From: Hydractinia symbiolongicarpus
Taxonomy: Eukaryota > Cnidaria > Hydrozoa > Anthoathecata > Hydractiniidae
Length of the DNA stretch: 60,000 nucleotides
Direction: 5' to 3'
Assembly (NCBI RefSeq): GCF_029227915.1
Contig: NC_079886.1
Span: forward strand, 23,972,501-24,032,500
Below, one piece after another: positions 1 through 11,638 of the stretch. The position numbers were made by a program, and so were the translations under genes. Below the pieces are notes generated by a model, which had not been told where the DNA came from, did no database searches, and worked only from the letters and a program-made list of their open reading frames with translations. Every line of letters starts with the position of its first letter. Within the stretch, counting starts at the first letter, position 1.

Positions 1-254
1 TTTTCTTAACATCTAGAAAATAAATATGAAACATTGTAAAACTATGGGCTTAATGAACTACATCGTGAAGCCACGCCGACTATGCTTCCACTTTCTCCAC
101 ACCAGGGGTAAACAGTTTGCAAATTATTCTCCAGTACATCATAAGCATGTTTTGTTCTTTGTGAGCTTTTCTCTTTACATTTCGAATTTTGCAAGACAAC
201 ACAATATGAAAAAAATCCACTAAAATGGTAAGATAAATATATCTCAAAGCTCAC

Positions 255-3200
255 CAGTTTCATCATCCCACGGTTTGACGTCAAGAAGGAGAGATGATTT
301 TGCAACTACGGTAGGTTCTATAAAAATAAGAACGTACCAGTTAGCTGGTTACCCTGTAAAAAAATCGTTATGCCTTTACTTTATTAATGACTGCACTCTT
401 TGTACGCAATGGTTGCACGCAACTTTTTTTTGTACCCCCACTGCTTTATGCTAGGAATACACATGCACAACTTTGTATAATTAAACCCGTATTTTGTCTG
501 TTTGTGGCCCAAAACCATACATAAAATATCCAAACTACAAATAACAAATGCGATATATTTTTATTGAGTTTGTTGCGACAGACGAATTTCTTTTAATTTT
601 CTATGCGTTAACATCTGTACTCATTCAAAATGGTGCCAAATCAATACCTTAAACTTTTTACTAGGAACACACGAAACAACAAAATGCAAAATATGTTTGA
701 TAGGTGAATTTGGTGCATTTTTCACTGCGTAACAATTATTCTTATTATCTTTTATGTGAAAGAAGCTCTGTGCAATGCTGAGCTATTATAAAATCAGAAA
801 AGCCTGATACAATTCAAATTTGGACTACATATTTAGCATACATGACCTACTTTTCGATTTTTTAGCGTAATAAGCAGCCAGTCGTTCTTCCTTAACTTTC
901 TTTTGTTCCTCGGTCTAAAAAATAAAGATCATTATCCTCGAAATCAAAAAAATTAAGTGTTGGTCCAATTTGGCGAAACGCTGAAATGGGACATTTAGAT
1001 TTAAGTTATGCATCACCTTTTTTGATAAAATTTGGCAGGGGTAAAATGATAAAAAAAATAATTAAAAAAACAAAATGTAGCACAATCCTAACCATATATA
1101 CAATATTCACCAATTTCACGAGATATCCAAATGTAGTCACATGACATTTGCTACTATTGATGCTTTACATATGCATCAAACATAAAAGGGACATAATAGT
1201 TCACATTCAGGTGAAAAGATTACCTCCTCTTCCTCTTCATCATCATCGTCATCATCGAACAAATCAAAATCATCATCAGCTTTTCCAGCTTGTTCGTTGC
1301 CTCTAGGACCATATTCAGTAATTGCCTTCTTTTGACCTTTAAATCTAGAAAAAACTTGTTTACTTAATTTTTTATTAAACCACAAAAAATCTAACATGTT
1401 GTTGTTTGTATTGTCAAAAAAATTCTCTTATATATAAAGAGTGCCAATGACTTTAATACAAATCTTACCCATCCCGATCTTGAGTTGAATATGACTGAAG
1501 ATGTTTGTACCATCTTAAAATGTGTGCATGTGATGAGTCTGGAGCAGAAGACAGTGCTTGAAAAACTACAGCATCAGCTTGTGAGGGAGTAAATCTGAAA
1601 TAAAAAAATATATTTTTATGAAAACCCGTGAAATCAGTATAGTGTCCACTTTTTGCTTACAACTTATAACATTATCTACCCCTTGGACCACTGAATGAGA
1701 TCAAAGGTTAAACTATTCTTAAACAGCTCTCCGAATTTACTATTTTGTACCAAGTTTTGCAGCAATAAATTTTTACTAAGGCACATACAGCAAAATACCA
1801 TAAACATTTTGCCAACTAATCTCCATAGACCAAGAAAGGTTGAAAAGGAAAATGACTTCGTGTGTGGTGAGTTGCAAGTATGATCTTTCCTACTTGAGTA
1901 TGCCTACTTAGTTACTTTGGTGCCACGACTTTGACCAGCATTGACGTCCAGGTTTTTTGCTAAATTATCTGCATTATGAATATGCACAGGCTTTTTAATA
2001 TACTGTGCACAAATATATTCTGTAACATGAAATGTTTATTAATGACGTTAACACCAGCCTAAACTATCCCATCTAAATCGTATGACTTCGGTCCCATTAA
2101 TTGTGGCGCAGTGTGGGACAACAGGATTTTATTCCCCTTGGTGATGATTCAATATGGGCGAGTGAATGACCCAAGCCATGTGAGGAGAATTGGGAAGATA
2201 GCACACTGTGTTTGTTACATTTACATCTATCAATGTCTACACTGTGAACGTCTGTCGTCCGTCCGCCTTAATGTGGTAGCCTCACGTGACGTCCCGTACC
2301 CTATATTATATATATTCAAAAACTGTAAATAAATACAGAGTCGAACTCCTTGATGGACATGATTAAAAGCGCCGGAATTAATGATTTGGGTGGAAAAACA
2401 AACTCAAGTAAGTAATAAAAATACAGTCTTCTTGCAAATCATGACTCGTAAACACAACAGTGTTGGTCGTTTGAATGTTGAAGAGAGTAGTCTGGTGAAG
2501 CGCAGACCCTTTGTACAGTTAACACTGGATTTTGTGTTATATATGTTTACTATATGTTTGTTTGTGTTTAAGAATATGCATGTGTGTTTCATTGTCTTTT
2601 ATGGTGCATTACGTAATTAACTTGTGTTTTATTGGAATAATTTGTTAATGTGTCTCAAGTGTGCTGTTTTTAAAAATAAAATTTCTTTATGTAGTTTTTT
2701 CAGGCATTTATCACAGATTTATTTTCGCTCAAGAAAGTTTAAAATCAAATTTAAAAAAAAAAGCTAAAAAAGTGTTTATTATCAAGTTACAAATAATTTG
2801 AAGACAATTTACAGAACTCAACAATTTTATTTTCAATTTAGGCGTTGTGTTTTTCTTCATATTTTCATATTTTCTATGTATTTATTTTAGCTTGAACTTG
2901 TTCAATGAAGTTACCTTTTCTCTCAGAGTTTTTTGTCACCCCAAGAAAACTAAAAATTCAAACAACTAAACACCCAAACCTTTCAAAATTCAGGAGTACC
3001 AGTCTAAACCAGAATTGATTACAAACTTTTGCACAATACAGGTAAAAAAAACCTAAGACGAATTAATAACAAACTTTTACTTTTACTTTAAAACATTAGT
3101 GTTGGATGATTCAAATTATGGCAAATAGGGCGAAATAGTACTTCTGATGCTAAAAATTAGGTCTCTGTAGCTTAAAACGAGCATTAAATACTCTAGGACT

Positions 3201-3434
3201 GCTCATCGAAGACATGGTCCTCCCAATTTTAAAACATTTGTTTACACAATCACGGAATTAGGGTGGCATACGCTCTCGCTAGCTATGTCGAGTACACAAC
3301 TGTTGCTAGCTAGCTTTATACAATTTGTTAATCAAACAAACTAATATGTCATACCCATCTATATAACTTTTATCTGCAAGAAAGGAATTTAAGGATTTTA
3401 ATCCAGCATCAGTTTTAAGATCACCAAAACCCAT
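255..3434 (-). CDS. eef1b2: eEF1B (elongation factor 1-beta), 5' five exons, partial
   Basis: This is the guanine-nucleotide exchange subunit that reloads eEF1A with GTP during translation. Five coding exons are seen on the minus strand: 3434-3355, 1594-1469, 1344-1224, 914-851 and 305-255. All have GT-AG borders and the phases match throughout. Exon 1 starts [15 protein letters not shown], the classical eEF1B N-terminus. Exon 2 gives [14 protein letters not shown] and RWYKHLQSY, the GST-C-like N-terminal domain. Exon 3 ends in a run of Asp and Glu ([15 protein letters not shown]), the acidic region. Exon 4 gives [13 protein letters not shown], and exon 5 gives [14 protein letters not shown], the start of the GEF domain. 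The catalytic C-terminal half is not in the window and must lie to the left. Intron 1 is unusually long (about 1.76 kb). The start is the only ATG in frame with the conserved N-terminus. Confidence 0.95.
2102..2359 (+). repeat. Possible solo LTR inside eEF1B intron 1
   Basis: The stretch begins TGTGG and ends GGACA. It contains a TATA-like tract (near 2302-2320) followed by AATAAA at about 2328-2333, which is the order expected within an LTR. A 5-bp ATTAA occurs just outside both ends but is offset by 1-2 bp from the TG and CA termini, so the duplication is imperfect. No second copy occurs in the window. It could equally be unrelated unique intron sequence. Confidence 0.25.
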
Positions 3435-3457
3435 TTTTAGAGCCACATAAAACAGAA

Positions 3458-3490
3458 GCGGCGTGTAGCTTGACACAGTTAAATTTTATA
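3458..3490 (-). promoter_or_regulatory. Candidate TATA-type core promoter of eEF1B
   Basis: On the minus strand a TATAAAA sequence (3490-3484) lies about 50 nt upstream of the eEF1B ATG. About 28 nt after it comes a pyrimidine-rich stretch (CGCCGCTTCTGTTTT) that could hold the start site. eEF1B mRNAs are TOP mRNAs in animals, so a pyrimidine-rich start would fit. No transcription data support the exact start. Confidence 0.35.
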
Positions 3491-3758
3491 GAGATAGAAC
3501 TTGATCGCTGACGCACACATGTAGGCACCGCATGAGGTGCCGTTCTAACCTTTAGTGCTTTCAAATCCCAGACCTTCGGACCTTTTCCATCGACCCTTGG
3601 TAATTTTTGTCTCGTGAAACAAAGTTCTGGCCCTTCTTACAATTTTTATTCACTCACTCAAAAACTTTTCGCTTTTAAGTAAACATCATTATACATAAGA
3701 TATATTTCGCAAATAAAGATAAAAATTAAAAAATTAGTTTCCTACGACATAAGATAAA

Positions 3759-4172
3759 TCAACCTTGTCCCGCTCCAGCGCTCTTTTTACTCTTTTGACA
3801 ATCTCTCGGAAAACTGTTACGAGAATTAAAATTAATTAACCTGTATATATCATCGCAAATAAGAACGTTGCTTTTTATTGGCATGGTAGAGTAGTCGACA
3901 ATGAAGCGAGAATGACCATCAATGGCAATGACATGTGTAGCCCCATACATAACAAGCTTTTCATTTTGATCATAATGAATTTTATGGCTAAAGAAATCGA
4001 CCCGATAAGGTATTGGGTTAACCATTCGTGCGGTGTCAGTGCGTCTTCTCTGATGGTTTTAGGGTGCAGCTTATGCTAAAGCTCTTATAACTCTATTATG
4101 GCTAACACGTATATTGTCTCAATTAGCAATATACTTGGTCATCATTTTCCTCCCATACGTTGGACTAACCTT
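3759..4172 (-). pseudogene. Integrase-core (DDE-type) transposase-like pseudogene
   Basis: Minus-strand reading gives an 88-residue open stretch with HYDQNEKLVMYGATHVIAIDGHSR. Upstream, the same reading frame continues through three in-frame stops with recognisable matter (GRKMMTKYIAN, IRVSHNRVIRALA, NHQRRRTDTARMVNP). The pattern of RxxT..RMVNPIPY, then HxDQNEKL, then a beta-strand ending in IDG, resembles the integrase-catalytic-like proteins that are abundant in cnidarian and fish genomes; the Asp of IDG is probably the first catalytic residue. The C-terminal half with the other two acidic residues is missing: the frame stops at 3759. A splice-like AG precedes the upstream end. It is a broken 3'-truncated copy and I infer no function. 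The family assignment is from memory of the motif pattern. Confidence 0.6.
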
Positions 4173-6682
4173 AAATAAATAAATAAAGTTGGTCAATGTT
4201 GGTGTGATAAAATAGTGAATAACAGAGTTCGTTTAAAAAGACGCTGTTTTATTCAAAGAAATGAAAATTATATATTTTTTTCAAGAAAAAATATTTCAGC
4301 AAGAGAAAAAAATATTAATTAAGGAAAAAAGTTTTAACCTTTGTTTCTGGTATTTTTAATATACTCCAGTAAAACAAGCAAGTTCAGGAAGCAAAATTTG
4401 TAGCGCTTTCTTTAAAAAATATTTTTCTCAAGGAAGCACGCAACAAAATTTACAGCTGTTTTCTCTGCTTTACTTATATCTTAGAAGATGAGGTGGTAAA
4501 TCGAGAAGAAAAGTTGCAATATAAATGTGTCATGTAGAGAAATGTAAAAATAAAAAAATCTTAGAAAAACATATTTTTCTAACGAAATGCCAAATTAGCT
4601 ATTAAAAAATAACTGAAGTAAATGTAATAATGTCTTACTTCTTGAACTGCCGTTGCCACAGTCTGTTCTAAATGGGCTTGTGAAACCCTTGGCGACAATC
4701 CATTTTATTTACAATACCGTTTTATTGACTTTACGGAATAACCTCTTTCTAACCTCTTTCTCCTGGATACCGCAACTGCAAGATATTGAAAAGAAAGAAA
4801 GAATTTCTTCAGTAAAAATTTTATTCATGTCTGGTAAGACAAACAACATTTAACTGAATCCTACGAATGTTAAACAATACTTTACACTTCACGTCAATTG
4901 ATCTGAAATCATTTTGAAATGAAAATTGAATGTCCCTTTTAGGTCACGGATTTATAACAATTAAGTTGAAATTTTCTTTTTGTATTGAATTAAAAAAGAA
5001 AAATTGATAAAAAAATTGAAATTTGTTTTTATTTTAAAATGAAAATTGAATGTCCCTTTTAGGTCACGGATTGTTTTGTTTTATTGTTTACTTTTGTTGT
5101 TTTCTTTTCTATTTTTTTCTAAGTGCTTCGAAATCATCTCGAAATATTTACATGTTTTAGTATGAAAATATCGTCGAGATAATGTCGGGTGTTTTCGAAT
5201 ACAAGATATTTAAAATAGAAAACTCACAATTTTATTGTTTAAACCTGCCACGAAGTTATTTGAATTATTGCGCGGCTAACAACATCAAGATCCTTTTTTA
5301 TCAGAAATAAAACTTTTAAGAAAGGCATGTTGCGAATAATAAAAGAAAAAGCAGCAGTGTTAAACAATGCTCAACTAATAAACTCTATTCTTTTTATCCA
5401 ACGAAGCGTTACATAAAACAGCGGGAAATATTTTGTTTACACGTGTAGTTCTTACAAATACATATTTTCGGAACAAATATACCAACATCTATATGTTCTA
5501 GATGGTTTTTAATTATATTTACACATCCGTGAATACATTGTAAACACAAGAAAAAAAAAAGAAAAACAACAGATTTAAATTAAAACAAACGGAGCCGCGG
5601 AGAGTTTGTGGAAACACGTTTTTAATATCGAGAAAATAAACTTGTTTTTAAACCTCACTTCACCACAAAGTAGACTCAAAAGAGAGAAATGAAAAGTTTA
5701 GCGAGAAGCAAACCTTATCGCCAGAGGTAAAAAAGTTTTGAAGAATCACAGTGGAGAAAGTAAGGTTGGTATTCTTTTATATTTATTTTTAATCTTACAA
5801 AAGTTTAAATATATTACGCTTCACAACAACATGGGAAAGAGATATTAAAAAAACCCATTTCAAAAGTTTACAAAACTTTGCGGATTTTTGTATACACGCA
5901 AACATAAAAAAGTAGAACAATATAGACTAGCAGGACCAAATGGGGATAGAATGGCTATGATTCAAAATCACACAAGATCCAAAAGGGACTGAAATTAATT
6001 TTTTAATTGTCTTTTTTTTAAAAAGAAGTTTCACCAATTCTAAGCGAATATTTCATTTTTAAACAGATTTATTTGACTTTCACGGTCTATTGTTTATATT
6101 TCTACCAACAGGAATTAATGCGCATGTTCATTGTTCTCAACGCAAAATCAAAACATTACGCGAAAGAAGGCAACCTTGACCCCAGGTCTTTTTTTTTACT
6201 TTTTGATATTAAGATAGCGTTTAAGAAAATATCATATCGTAAAAAAAGAGCCATATTGACAAGAATGCAAGGAGTGGTCTCAAAAACTCAAAAACGTTAG
6301 TTATCGTGAAGTTTAAATGATACTGAAAAGCAGGCGTAAAAATGGGGACAGCGTAGACTTAATATGGGCGTAAAAAGTTCATGAGACGTTTATCAGCATT
6401 TTGGACTTCATTCGCAACTTACAAATAAATAAATAAAAACCTTTGACGCGATGGAATTTATACCGCTGTTCCTCACCCCGACATAAACATTAAAAAGGCT
6501 GTGCACGAAGTTGTACATAAAATTAAAATGGAATCTTTTTTTAAGTATAATCAACCCTCCCAAAAAGTCCTTTTTAAGAGTGACAATATATTTTATGCGG
6601 CGCTAATACCATCTGCGTTTGAGAGCACATTTCAAAACATTGAAAGTGAGACAAATAAATAATGCTGCGTTCACACTAGTGC
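4173..6682. other. Gene-free AT-rich stretch
   Basis: Apart from the short direct repeats noted separately, I see no gene here. The reading frames are short, have no recognisable motif and lack convincing splice partners. Confidence 0.5.
4914..5072 (+). repeat. Pair of short direct repeats (about 37 bp, 120 bp apart)
   Basis: The same string, beginning AATGAAAATTGAATGTCCC and running through TTTTAGGTCACGGATT, occurs at 4917-4952 and 5037-5072. The DNA between is AT-rich and unrelated. The ORF at 4653-4853 nearby has no recognisable domain. Confidence 0.7.
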
Positions 6683-6768
6683 TCAACCTTGTTCCCAGGG
6701 CATTTTGCCTTGTTGATGAAGTTTGTAATAATGGCTCAGGGTCCACAAGACCCTGGGGACGAGGTTGA
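6683..6768. repeat. Palindromic MITE-like unit (CAACCTYGTTCCCAGGG type)
   Basis: CAACCTTGTTCCCAGGGC at the left end is matched by the inverted CCCTGGGGACGAGGTTG at the right end, forming an imperfect hairpin of about 86 bp. Related units occur at 33912-33988 and 34328-34429. No coding capacity. Confidence 0.6.
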
Positions 6769-8846
6769 TTAGTGCTATATATCTATAATATATAGCCCTA
6801 ATGTGAAGAGGTTATTTTTTGCACATTTTAAAGCAAATGTCGGCAAGCATCACAGAAATAAAGCAGCTTGCTATGGGAGCGTAAAACTCACGTTCAAGAT
6901 GCCCATGACAAAGATCAAACTTCTGTTATGATAAGTTTTAACATGTTAAGAAAACAAGAAGCCAAAAGGAAAAAAGGTTCTGGAAAGTGAAACCAAATAA
7001 AGCATAGACATACTGTTATGCTACTTGTAATGTCCAGTACTTCAAGCTTATTGCATCAAAATGTTAACTAAATTTGCCAGATTGAACAAAAGGAAAGCTG
7101 ATTTGAAAGTATTTGGGAGGATCGCCAACAAACCGATCGACCACTGTAATGGAAAGTCGATTTCCGTATGTCATCGGATGTGTTTGAATAGCTGATGACA
7201 ATCTTTACACCTCGGTTTAAAAAGCAAGACATGCGCTTTCGTACAGCAATTCCAGTACGTGTTGCTATTGCCGTATGGAGGCTTGTCACTAAAAATTTGT
7301 ATCGTGCATGGAAATTTGCTATGTTGCTATGGTGACGACATTATAGAACTTTAAAATGCGACCGCACCATAAAAGATAAAGATTTTAAGCACTAAGTGTT
7401 AAAAACAAAGTGACTTATATAAAGAGTTAAATTCTCTTAAAATTGTTTTAAAAAAAAAGACACGGTAAAAAAAATATTTTTAGATAAAGATTATGTGTCT
7501 GTGTTTTAGTTGCGAGAAATGGTGGACGGATAGGATTTGGAAATCAAATTATTTCCTCTAACAGAGCGCGCGAAACAAGAAAGCCATAGCCCAGAAGCAT
7601 AATTGCACAGTCTAATAAGCTTAATTTGACATTGTGTCGACCTCGTTTTGAATTCCTTTGTATATTTTGTTTTATCAGGACGGTGATACGGCAAGGGGCC
7701 TGGGTATGACGTTGATGTTATCAATAATGTGCAATTAAGAAGTTTTGGTATAGTGCATGCTGTTTTTTTTATTTCGACAGAAGTTGAACTGAATTTAACT
7801 TTTTTCTGTGATGAAAAAATAACAAAAATTAAAAACAATAAAAAATATAAATATATAAAAAATATAAAATGTCGAAATACAACCTAAAACGTGAGACTAT
7901 ACAATATGATCTAGAACTCCGTTAGTACTTGTTGGGAACCTATCTTGGTTCGCCATGGCAACCAACGTAGTCACTGTGCGGGTCAGCTGCACAGGTGGTT
8001 TAAGACAGGACTTTTTTGTTTGTTTGTTTTTCAATATTATTTCAGAATACTTTAACTTTAAAGTGGGAAGAAAGGGTTTTCAGCAGGCACGTTCGTGCTG
8101 ACGGTGAAAGAAGAGACCACGTATTTAAAAGATTTTAATTCACCGTACATGTTTCGAGCATCTCTATTTAATATATCCATAGCACAAAGTATAGTGACTC
8201 AGCTACTATTTAGAAATTGAAGAATAGCTTAATGGTTCGGCGTTGAACGCGACGTTAAACGTGTGTGTAGGTAAACCGTTGCGCATATTGGAGTGTACCG
8301 CTTAGTACAGGTGTGTCGTATATACATATTAAAAGTAAGGTATGTTTCGCCGTTAAATTAAGAATACAAGTGCTATTAAAAGTTAAAAAGTACATTTGAT
8401 GGAGCAAGTAGAAGACGCAAATCGTCTTATCATCAAGCCCTTCATACTAATATACGGATAAGTTGTCCCCAAACACACTAGCGAGCTAGAGAGCACGATT
8501 TTAAAGATTATATTTTCTTAGACACTTTTTGAAATATGTTCAAATCAAAAGAAAATTTGTTTTGACAAAATATATGTTCTTAAAAAAGGAACCTGGAATA
8601 AAAAAGTACATTATAAAATGCAGCTTAGCAAATTAAACTCACCATGTTCCCTTTTTTTGGATTTTTGATAAGAGTGCATAAAAAAGGGCAATAGCGAAGG
8701 CAGGGAATATATTTTTCTATATAAAAAGATGCATTTTATTTGCTGTAAAAAACGTGTTTTTTATTAGAATCTAGTGATTCCTATATTATTTTGACCAAAA
8801 TTAAAAACAGAAGGAACATGCGAAAACCTCCTAAATTCTACTAAAA
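6769..8846. other. Gene-free stretch
   Basis: Only short frames are present (for example on the minus strand at 7068-7289 and 7506-7838), none with a recognisable domain. A tRNA A-box-like string near 8225 lacks a B box. I see no supported gene. Confidence 0.5.
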
Positions 8847-8960
8847 CTAGTCGGTGGCCCGTGGACAAATCCACGGGTTCGCCCGTCCTTTATTTACCGC
8901 ATTTCGTGGGTCTTGCTAATTTGCGTGGCAGGCAGGGGCAGATATAGATATCATGTCATA
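8847..8960 (-). mobile_element. Helitron 3' end (minus orientation)
   Basis: Read on the minus strand this ends GGACGGGCGAACCCGTGG, then TTTG, then TCCACGGG, about 6 nt later ACTAG, followed by T. A perfect hairpin followed by CTAG and a T target base is the canonical Helitron 3' terminus. The 70 bp before it (AAATGCGGTAAATAAAGG) match the end of the small Helitron at 16626-16754. I could not find the matching 5' end, so the element's length is unknown. Confidence 0.75.
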
Positions 8961-10240
8961 TTTGATGAGGTGCTTTTTTGTCAAAAAATATATTTACAAT
9001 GTAAAAACGTCTAAATTTTGGATAAGCTCAGTTTTTAATAAAATTGAGAAAAAATTTGATTTTTACGCTCCTTAACTGAACAAAATTTAAAATCGTAAAA
9101 AAATCTTAAAATAAACTTTCTAAAAGCAATTCACAGATTTTCTTTTCAAATGCAGCAAAGGGAATAGTGCTAATTATTGTTGCAAGTGGATTTATTAGAA
9201 ATGGTGTAAGACAGTCCGTTGATAAACATTGCATAACAATATTTTCCACGGGGACTCTACTAAGAAAAAAGGGAAGCTTTGAATAGTTTTTAAAAACACT
9301 TAATTTAAAGAGGACATAATAAGAACAATATAATTAAATTCAGTTTCAAAATATGATAACATTCATTCATAAAAAAAAATTAAAATAGAAAAGAAAATGT
9401 ACACTCTTTTACATTTTTATACATACATTTTCTTTTCTCTTATAAAATCACTTGGTCGAGTCTTCCCCTTAACTACGCCGCTGACAAATGACATCACCAA
9501 AATAAAAACGATTCATTTGAAAATTATCAAAAAACGTCACTGGCTATACGAGATGTTTTCTGTAGCGTTGAAAGTAATTTAATAAAAGCGAGATATCGCA
9601 TAAAACACGTTGTGAAATAGACAAAGAAATATATTTATTGATAAAACAGAATATGTATTAAAATACACTATGGTTTCTCCTCACAATAAGGAAAAAATAA
9701 TTATCACCAGTGACCACTTTCTGACAACATGTAGACCACGTTTTAAGGATACAAAAAGTCCGTGCGTGCTTTATTTTGAAATAGTCATAACACGCGCTTT
9801 TAATTTATAGTTTTAATTAGGGTAATTAGCACAATCTATTTAGTAACTTCTTCTAAAGATATATTTTAAACTTTTTTTACTGTTGAAACATCAGTGACCT
9901 GAGATGTAGGTAGTTATCGTTACATATTTCTTGTAATGTATATTTCTTATATTATATATATATACACAAAATTTTTAATCATTTTTATTATTATTAAATA
10001 AATATTAATATTGGTTTAACTTGATTAAAAACGGAAAATATCAGAAGTAAGTTTTTAATATTTTTTAATTTTAAATGCCGAATAAATTCGAACATAAGAG
10101 AATGAATGGCGTCAGAAAAAACGAACGATAACCAAAGGCTTTAACATTCAATATGATGTTCTTTTGGAGTGCCATTCTGGAGTACCAAATACCCCCAACC
10201 CACTATATTTTCGATATTTTTAACCCTTGCGTTTATTCCA
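8961..10240. other. Gene-free AT-rich stretch
   Basis: Strongly AT-rich with a TATATA run near 9950-9965. The short reading frame at 9397-9582 has no recognisable features. Part may be the interior of the minus-strand Helitron ending at 8847. Confidence 0.45.
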
Positions 10241-10280
10241 CTCCCCCCACCTCTCTCCTCCTCCTCCCCCCCCCCCCCCC
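10241..10280. repeat. Pyrimidine tract with a 15-base C run
   Basis: CT-rich DNA culminates in an uninterrupted run of 15 C (10266-10280). The opposite strand is a G run able to form G-quadruplex-type structures. Confidence 0.85.
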
Positions 10281-10929
10281 TCATTCACCAGTTCGTTTAG
10301 ATCAGCAGTTTATTGATTTAAGCGTGAAGTGACTAAAAAAATAAAAATAGAGAAAAAAAGCATTTATTTTTTCCTTCTAAAAGATTTACGATTACGATAG
10401 GAGCACCAGTCTAGCTAAGTAACACGTAAATTTGAGATTCTTAAGTAGACAGTCAACAAGCAAAGAGTAAATAACATCTATGCCAGTGAAATACAGAAAT
10501 TTATGCAGCATTAAACCGCTGCCAAAATTTTGTGTTGCTTATAAAAAAGCTGTATGCCACCTAGGAAAATACACTTTTACATTCCTTGATCGGATTTAAG
10601 ATTACTGCGTATTTTAAGTCAACCGTTCTGAAATTATACATTTCATATCTCTTGGATATTTTTCGCTTTAAATAGGACATGAGAATCTTTTTAAAAGAAA
10701 ATAACATTTGGTCACGTCTATTTTATTATTAGCACTGCTTATCAGCCCCGTAAAAAATAACTTTTATTTTGAAACCGCGCAGTTGGTCAGTGATAAAAAT
10801 AAATAATAGCGGTGAGGAAGTTTCCTGAAAAATTCTTTCACCATTATTCAAATTTTTGTTCAGAACAAATCGAAAACTGTTTTATAAGCTTCTGTTAAAG
10901 TAAAAAACAAATCAATTTTTCGCAAACTG

Positions 10930-11095
10930 AAACATCCGTTTTAATGCCAGCATGGATTGCACGACGTATATTAATCCAAATACCCCTAAATCGACCTCTA
11001 GGTTTTGTCCCACGAACTATTAAGTTTAAATATTTTCTTACCCAATTATCTTCCTCCATTTTTTGTAAATGTCCAAATCAACTCGATTCTCTTAT
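10930..11095 (-). mobile_element. RTE-type LINE 3' tail, copy 1 (decayed)
   Basis: Minus-strand sequence aligns by eye with the 3' end of the LINE at 49991-53160. It has GGAGGAAGATAATTGGGTAAG, then a degenerate C-terminal coding segment, then the characteristic non-coding tail CAATCCATGCTGGCATTAAA. The tail motif CCATGCTAGCATGG plus AAAACGGA is the hallmark of this family within the window. Confidence 0.7.
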
Positions 11096-11104
11096 CTGAT
11101 TAAC

Positions 11105-11440
11105 ATTTCTAATTCTCCGTGTTGGCAAATGTCACGTTTTCCTTGCTAGCATGAGTTGTATAGGGTATATTAATGACCTTTTCCCAATCTGATCTACCTC
11201 AGTGTACCTAGATTTTATCCCAGAAACTGTCAAGTCTCTACACCTTTTTACACAAATTATTTTTTTCTATTCTTTCCAAATATCTCAACCAACTTATATT
11301 AATTTTCTTCAGAAGGATAACATTTACTCATTCATTATTTCTAAAGGTAACAAATCAATTCGCAATTCTGCTCGCACATCCGTTCTATTTTTTAGGATGT
11401 ACCTCTTGATTTTGCATCTGGCAGACATAGTAAAAAAAAT
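11105..11440 (-). mobile_element. RTE-type LINE 3' tail, copy 2 (decayed)
   Basis: Minus strand. A second, longer 3' fragment of the same LINE family lies directly upstream of copy 1 in the same orientation. It contains GTGTAGAGACTTGACAGTTT and AAGGTCATTAATATACCC, followed by the CATGCTAGCA tail. The coding part has several stops. The plus-strand reading frame at 11202-11528 is its antisense shadow. Confidence 0.7.
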
Positions 11441-11638
11441 ATTTAACCAACTTGCCTGCCATACACGCAAGTTCGTAGTCCGTCGCTGGCTGCAAAAAAC
11501 ATTACCGCTATTGAGTCGCTTATTATAAGTAAAAATTTAAGTGTGAAAAAATATTGAAACATTCAACACGATGGTTGTAATTTTAATAGAATAAATATTA
11601 ACCGTGTTTGTTTATTCTTTTAGGTTTTAGAGTTAAAG

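Noticed and set aside
42-305. Minus-strand 87-residue ORF at the left edge
   Set aside because: It crosses eEF1B exon 5 in the wrong frame. The GEF-domain frame ends at a proper donor at 254, and nothing further left matches the next eEF1B exon.
1176-1397. 73-residue acidic ORF as an independent small gene
   Set aside because: Its conserved part is exon 3 of eEF1B (1344-1224). The rest is intron.
2102-2359. Firm call of a solo LTR in eEF1B intron 1
   Set aside because: The ATTAA duplication does not abut the TG/CA ends and no second copy exists here. Kept only as a low-confidence feature.
6073-6300. 75-residue plus-strand ORF
   Set aside because: No recognisable motif, AT-driven composition and no splice context.
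7068-7838. Minus-strand ORFs of 73 and 110 residues
   Set aside because: No domain, signal peptide or conserved pattern. They could be eroded repeats, but I cannot assign them.
8221-8270. tRNA-like or SINE-head string (TAGCTTAATGGTTCGG)
   Set aside because: It resembles an A box only. No B box or cloverleaf is found downstream.
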